A stretch of DNA of 7,340 nt. It comes from Phycisphaerae bacterium (GTDB lineage Bacteria > Planctomycetota > Phycisphaerae > UBA1845). The notes under the pieces are model-generated. The model was not told the DNA's origin. It saw only the letters and a program-made list of their open reading frames with translations, and made no database searches. The stretch spans positions 1 through 7,340 of the forward strand of contig JANQGB010001519.1 in NCBI GenBank assembly GCA_028277545.1, in the 5' to 3' direction. Both the position numbers and the translations under genes were made by a program. This document shows, piece after piece, positions 5,281 through 7,340 of the stretch. Each line of letters opens with the position of its first letter. Position 1 is the stretch's first letter.

Positions 5281-7302
5281 AACGCATCCAGGCACGCCAA
5301 CATAACCGCCGTCTGGCCACGAACCGGGTGGCTCCTGCTGCTCGGGGGACTCATCGTGGCAGCGTTGGTCGGACTCAAGAACCCGGTTGTCTTGCTGCTC
5401 CTCCTGACCGACGGCCTGATGGCTGCGCTGGTCCTGGCAGCCGCGACGCTCGGCGGGTGGACCATCCTGCCCCTGCTGCGGTTCGGCTCGCTGCCCCCGC
5501 GGTGGCAACTGCTGCTCGGGGCGGGGCTGGGGCTCGGCCTGCTCTCGATTCTGGTACTGTCGCTGGGTGTGGCTGGCGTACTGGGCCGGCCGGCCTGGAT
5601 CGGCATTCTCACTGCATTCGCCGTAGCTGGCCTCGTGCGGGCAGCTTTGCAGACCAGGTCAGCGAGGCCTTCTACGAAGCCTGCCGCGTCCACCGCGCCG
5701 TCGTGGCTGTGGTTGCTGGTCTGCCCCTTCCTCGCCCTCTGCGTGCTGGTTGCATCAGTGCCGCCGGGGTACCTCTGGGCAGAGGAGGGCAACGGCTACG
5801 ACGTCCTTGAATACCACCTAGGCATGCCCAAGGAGTACCTCGAAGCGGGACAAATCACTTATGCCCCACACAACGTCTATGCCAACTTCCCGGCCAACAT
5901 CGAGATGCTCTACCTCCTGGCCATGGTGCTCCAAGGAGACGCCGCCGACGCGGCAGGCGCGTGCAAAATGCTTAACGCCGGGCTGGCCATTCTGACGGTG
6001 GGTGTCGCCTGGCTCATCGGGCGGCAGCGTTCGTCCGCCGCCGGAATCGTGGCGGCTGTAACGGCCGCCAGCGTCGGGTGGCTTACTTACCTTTCAGGCG
6101 TGGCCTATGTCGAAAACGGGATGCTGCTGTTCGGCATGCTGGCCCTGGCTTCCTTGCTGCGGGTCCTCGACGGTGACAGCCGGCGCCTGCAATGGTGTGC
6201 CGTGGCGGGCGCGTTCGCCGGGTTCAGCTCGGGATGCAAGTACAGCGCCCTGGCACTGGTAGCTCTGCCACTGTCACTGGCGATTCTCGTCGTGGGTTGG
6301 ACCACGCTCAGGCGGCGGCTCGCCGGCACCGCGGCGTTCGCGCTATGCTCGGCGCTCACCTTCGCCCCCTGGGCGATCAAGAACGTAGCCTGGACGCACA
6401 ACCCCGTGTTTCCGCTGGCCGGCAGCTACTTCGATCGATATCCGCCGGGATGGGGGCCGGAGGAGAGTGAGCACTTCGCGGCCTCGCACGCACCAGGACC
6501 GCAGGACCGCGGCCTGGGGCGCCGTTTGACACTCCTGTGGAAACACCTGCCCGCTGATGCCGACCAGCGTATCGGCGGGCTGGTATTCGGTCTGGCCGGG
6601 TGGGCCCTGCTGAAGCCCCGGCGCGACCCGGCGGTCAAGGCCAGTGGCTGGATGCTGCTGGTGCAGGTCCCGGTCTGGCTGTTTGCGACGCATCTCTACG
6701 CCCGTTTCGCCGTGCCGCTGCTGATTCCGCTCGTAGCGCTGGCGTCACGCGTGCCCTTGGGGCTCACTTACCAGCGGCGTGCAGCGGTCGCCCTGGTGAT
6801 CGTGGGGTCGCTGGTCAACCTCGGCTTCGCCGCCCGACTATACGCCGCGCACATGGTGCCGGGCGGCGTTGCGTTGCCGCTCGAGGGCGCGACCGGCTAC
6901 TTCACGGCAGGGCAGGGGCTGGGACACGAGCACCTGTCCGTCATTAACCAGGAGCTTCCCACTGACGCCAGGATTCTGATGGTGGGCGACACCAAGGCGT
7001 TCTACTTCCGTCGAGAGGTGGACTACTGCGTGGTCTTCAATCAAAGCCCCTTCCTGCAGGCGGCAGCCGCCGAATCCGGCGCTGCTGACTTGCATGTCTG
7101 GCTGGCCGAGCGGGGTTACACGCACGTTCTGGTCAACTGGGCGGAAATCGAGCGCCTGCGGCGTTCACGGTACGGTTTCCCTTCCAAGCTTACTCCTCGG
7201 GACTTAATAGCCTGGGAGGGCAGCGCTCTGAGCCGCACTCAGGAGTTTCGACCGGGCGACAGGCCAGGTGCAGTGCTCTTCACCCTTCAATCAACCCCAT
7301 GA
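5278..7302 (+). CDS. Polytopic GT-C fold glycosyltransferase (PMT/GT39-like) with soluble C-terminal domain
   Basis: This 674-residue integral membrane protein has roughly thirteen to sixteen hydrophobic segments between residues 17 and 520, among them ~17-33, 36-60, 77-103, 143-162, 232-248, 278-296, 322-340, 350-366 and 501-520. After the helix at 143-162 a large extracytoplasmic loop carries GYDVLEYHLGMPKEYL (173-188), the block that holds the catalytic acid in GT-C enzymes; Asp175 is the candidate. GT-C enzymes move a sugar from a polyprenyl-phosphate donor to an acceptor outside the membrane, and here neither donor nor acceptor can be told. Residues ~541-674 are soluble, with DARILMVGD (563-571) and GYTHVLVNWAEIERLRRSRYG (613-633), a tail I have seen in similar planctomycete proteins. 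ATG 5278 shares its A with the upstream TGA (TGATG), so translation is probably coupled. GTG 5275 is one codon earlier and equally possible. No Shine-Dalgarno is evident. Confidence 0.8.
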   Translation: MNASRHANITAVWPRTGWLLLLGGLIVAALVGLKNPVVLLLLLTDGLMAALVLAAATLGGWTILPLLRFGSLPPRWQLLLGAGLGLGLLSILVLSLGVAGVLGRPAWIGILTAFAVAGLVRAALQTRSARPSTKPAASTAPSWLWLLVCPFLALCVLVASVPPGYLWAEEGNGYDVLEYHLGMPKEYLEAGQITYAPHNVYANFPANIEMLYLLAMVLQGDAADAAGACKMLNAGLAILTVGVAWLIGRQRSSAAGIVAAVTAASVGWLTYLSGVAYVENGMLLFGMLALASLLRVLDGDSRRLQWCAVAGAFAGFSSGCKYSALALVALPLSLAILVVGWTTLRRRLAGTAAFALCSALTFAPWAIKNVAWTHNPVFPLAGSYFDRYPPGWGPEESEHFAASHAPGPQDRGLGRRLTLLWKHLPADADQRIGGLVFGLAGWALLKPRRDPAVKASGWMLLVQVPVWLFATHLYARFAVPLLIPLVALASRVPLGLTYQRRAAVALVIVGSLVNLGFAARLYAAHMVPGGVALPLEGATGYFTAGQGLGHEHLSVINQELPTDARILMVGDTKAFYFRREVDYCVVFNQSPFLQAAAAESGAADLHVWLAERGYTHVLVNWAEIERLRRSRYGFPSKLTPRDLIAWEGSALSRTQEFRPGDRPGAVLFTLQSTP

Positions 7303-7340
7303 CCAGGTATATACGCCCTTGTCGTGCGCCGTGGACCCAG
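7299..7340 (+). CDS. N-terminal fragment of a further operon gene (cut by window end)
   Basis: ATG 7299 overlaps the GT-C stop codon as ATGA (7299-7302), and the frame stays open for the last 14 codons of the window (MTRYIRPCRAPWTQ). The overlap copies the coupling style of the previous gene pair and is the only evidence. The peptide is basic with one Cys and is too short to assign. It could also be chance readthrough with the real next start lying beyond the window. Confidence 0.35.
   Translation, partial: MTRYIRPCRAPWTQ

Overview
This GC-rich window looks like ordinary chromosomal DNA from an environmental bacterium, most likely a planctomycete. That placement is an inference. It rests on strongly GC-biased third codon positions, a large GT-C type membrane protein, a three-helix membrane-anchored endonuclease/exonuclease/phosphatase protein, and a membrane-anchored fragment at the left edge that resembles short proteins I associate with planctomycetes. 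I see no tRNA, rRNA, CRISPR array, insertion sequence or phage gene.

Left part (1-2453). A minus-strand gene runs off the left edge. It has one membrane helix and a promoter-like TTGAGA-16-TAGAAT upstream. Across a short divergent region, two plus-strand genes follow: a membrane-anchored EEP-superfamily hydrolase (470-1534), then a PHP-domain phosphatase of the histidinol-phosphatase HisJ/HisK type (1620-2453). They are 85 bases apart and may share a transcript.

Middle (2487-3413, minus strand). This gene encodes a diadenylate cyclase with a C-terminal DAC domain and an N-terminal domain resembling the pyruvate kinase C-terminal fold. That is the layout of archaeal DacZ rather than of CdaA or DisA. 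It converges on the PHP gene and diverges from the gene to its right.

Right part (3479-7340, plus strand). Three reading frames are joined by stop/start overlaps. The first is an exported protein with a degenerate AMMECR1-like domain fused to what looks like an alpha/alpha-toroid domain. The second is a polytopic GT-C (PMT/GT39-like) glycosyltransferase with a soluble C-terminal domain. The third is a small fragment of a further gene that begins at an ATGA overlap and is cut by the window end. The arrangement suggests an envelope glycan or sugar-processing operon, but the substrate cannot be read from sequence.

The most striking regulatory feature is the 65-base region between the DacZ-like gene and the exported-protein gene. 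A shared near-symmetric box (ACTATACT on plus, AGTATAGT on minus) can serve as a -10 element in both directions. The plus-strand promoter (TTGAGC-17-TATACT) would start transcription essentially at the ATG, giving a leaderless mRNA. The minus-strand transcript would have a leader of about 44 bases with a strong AAGGAG ribosome binding site. If real, c-di-AMP synthesis and the exported-protein operon share one bidirectional control region.
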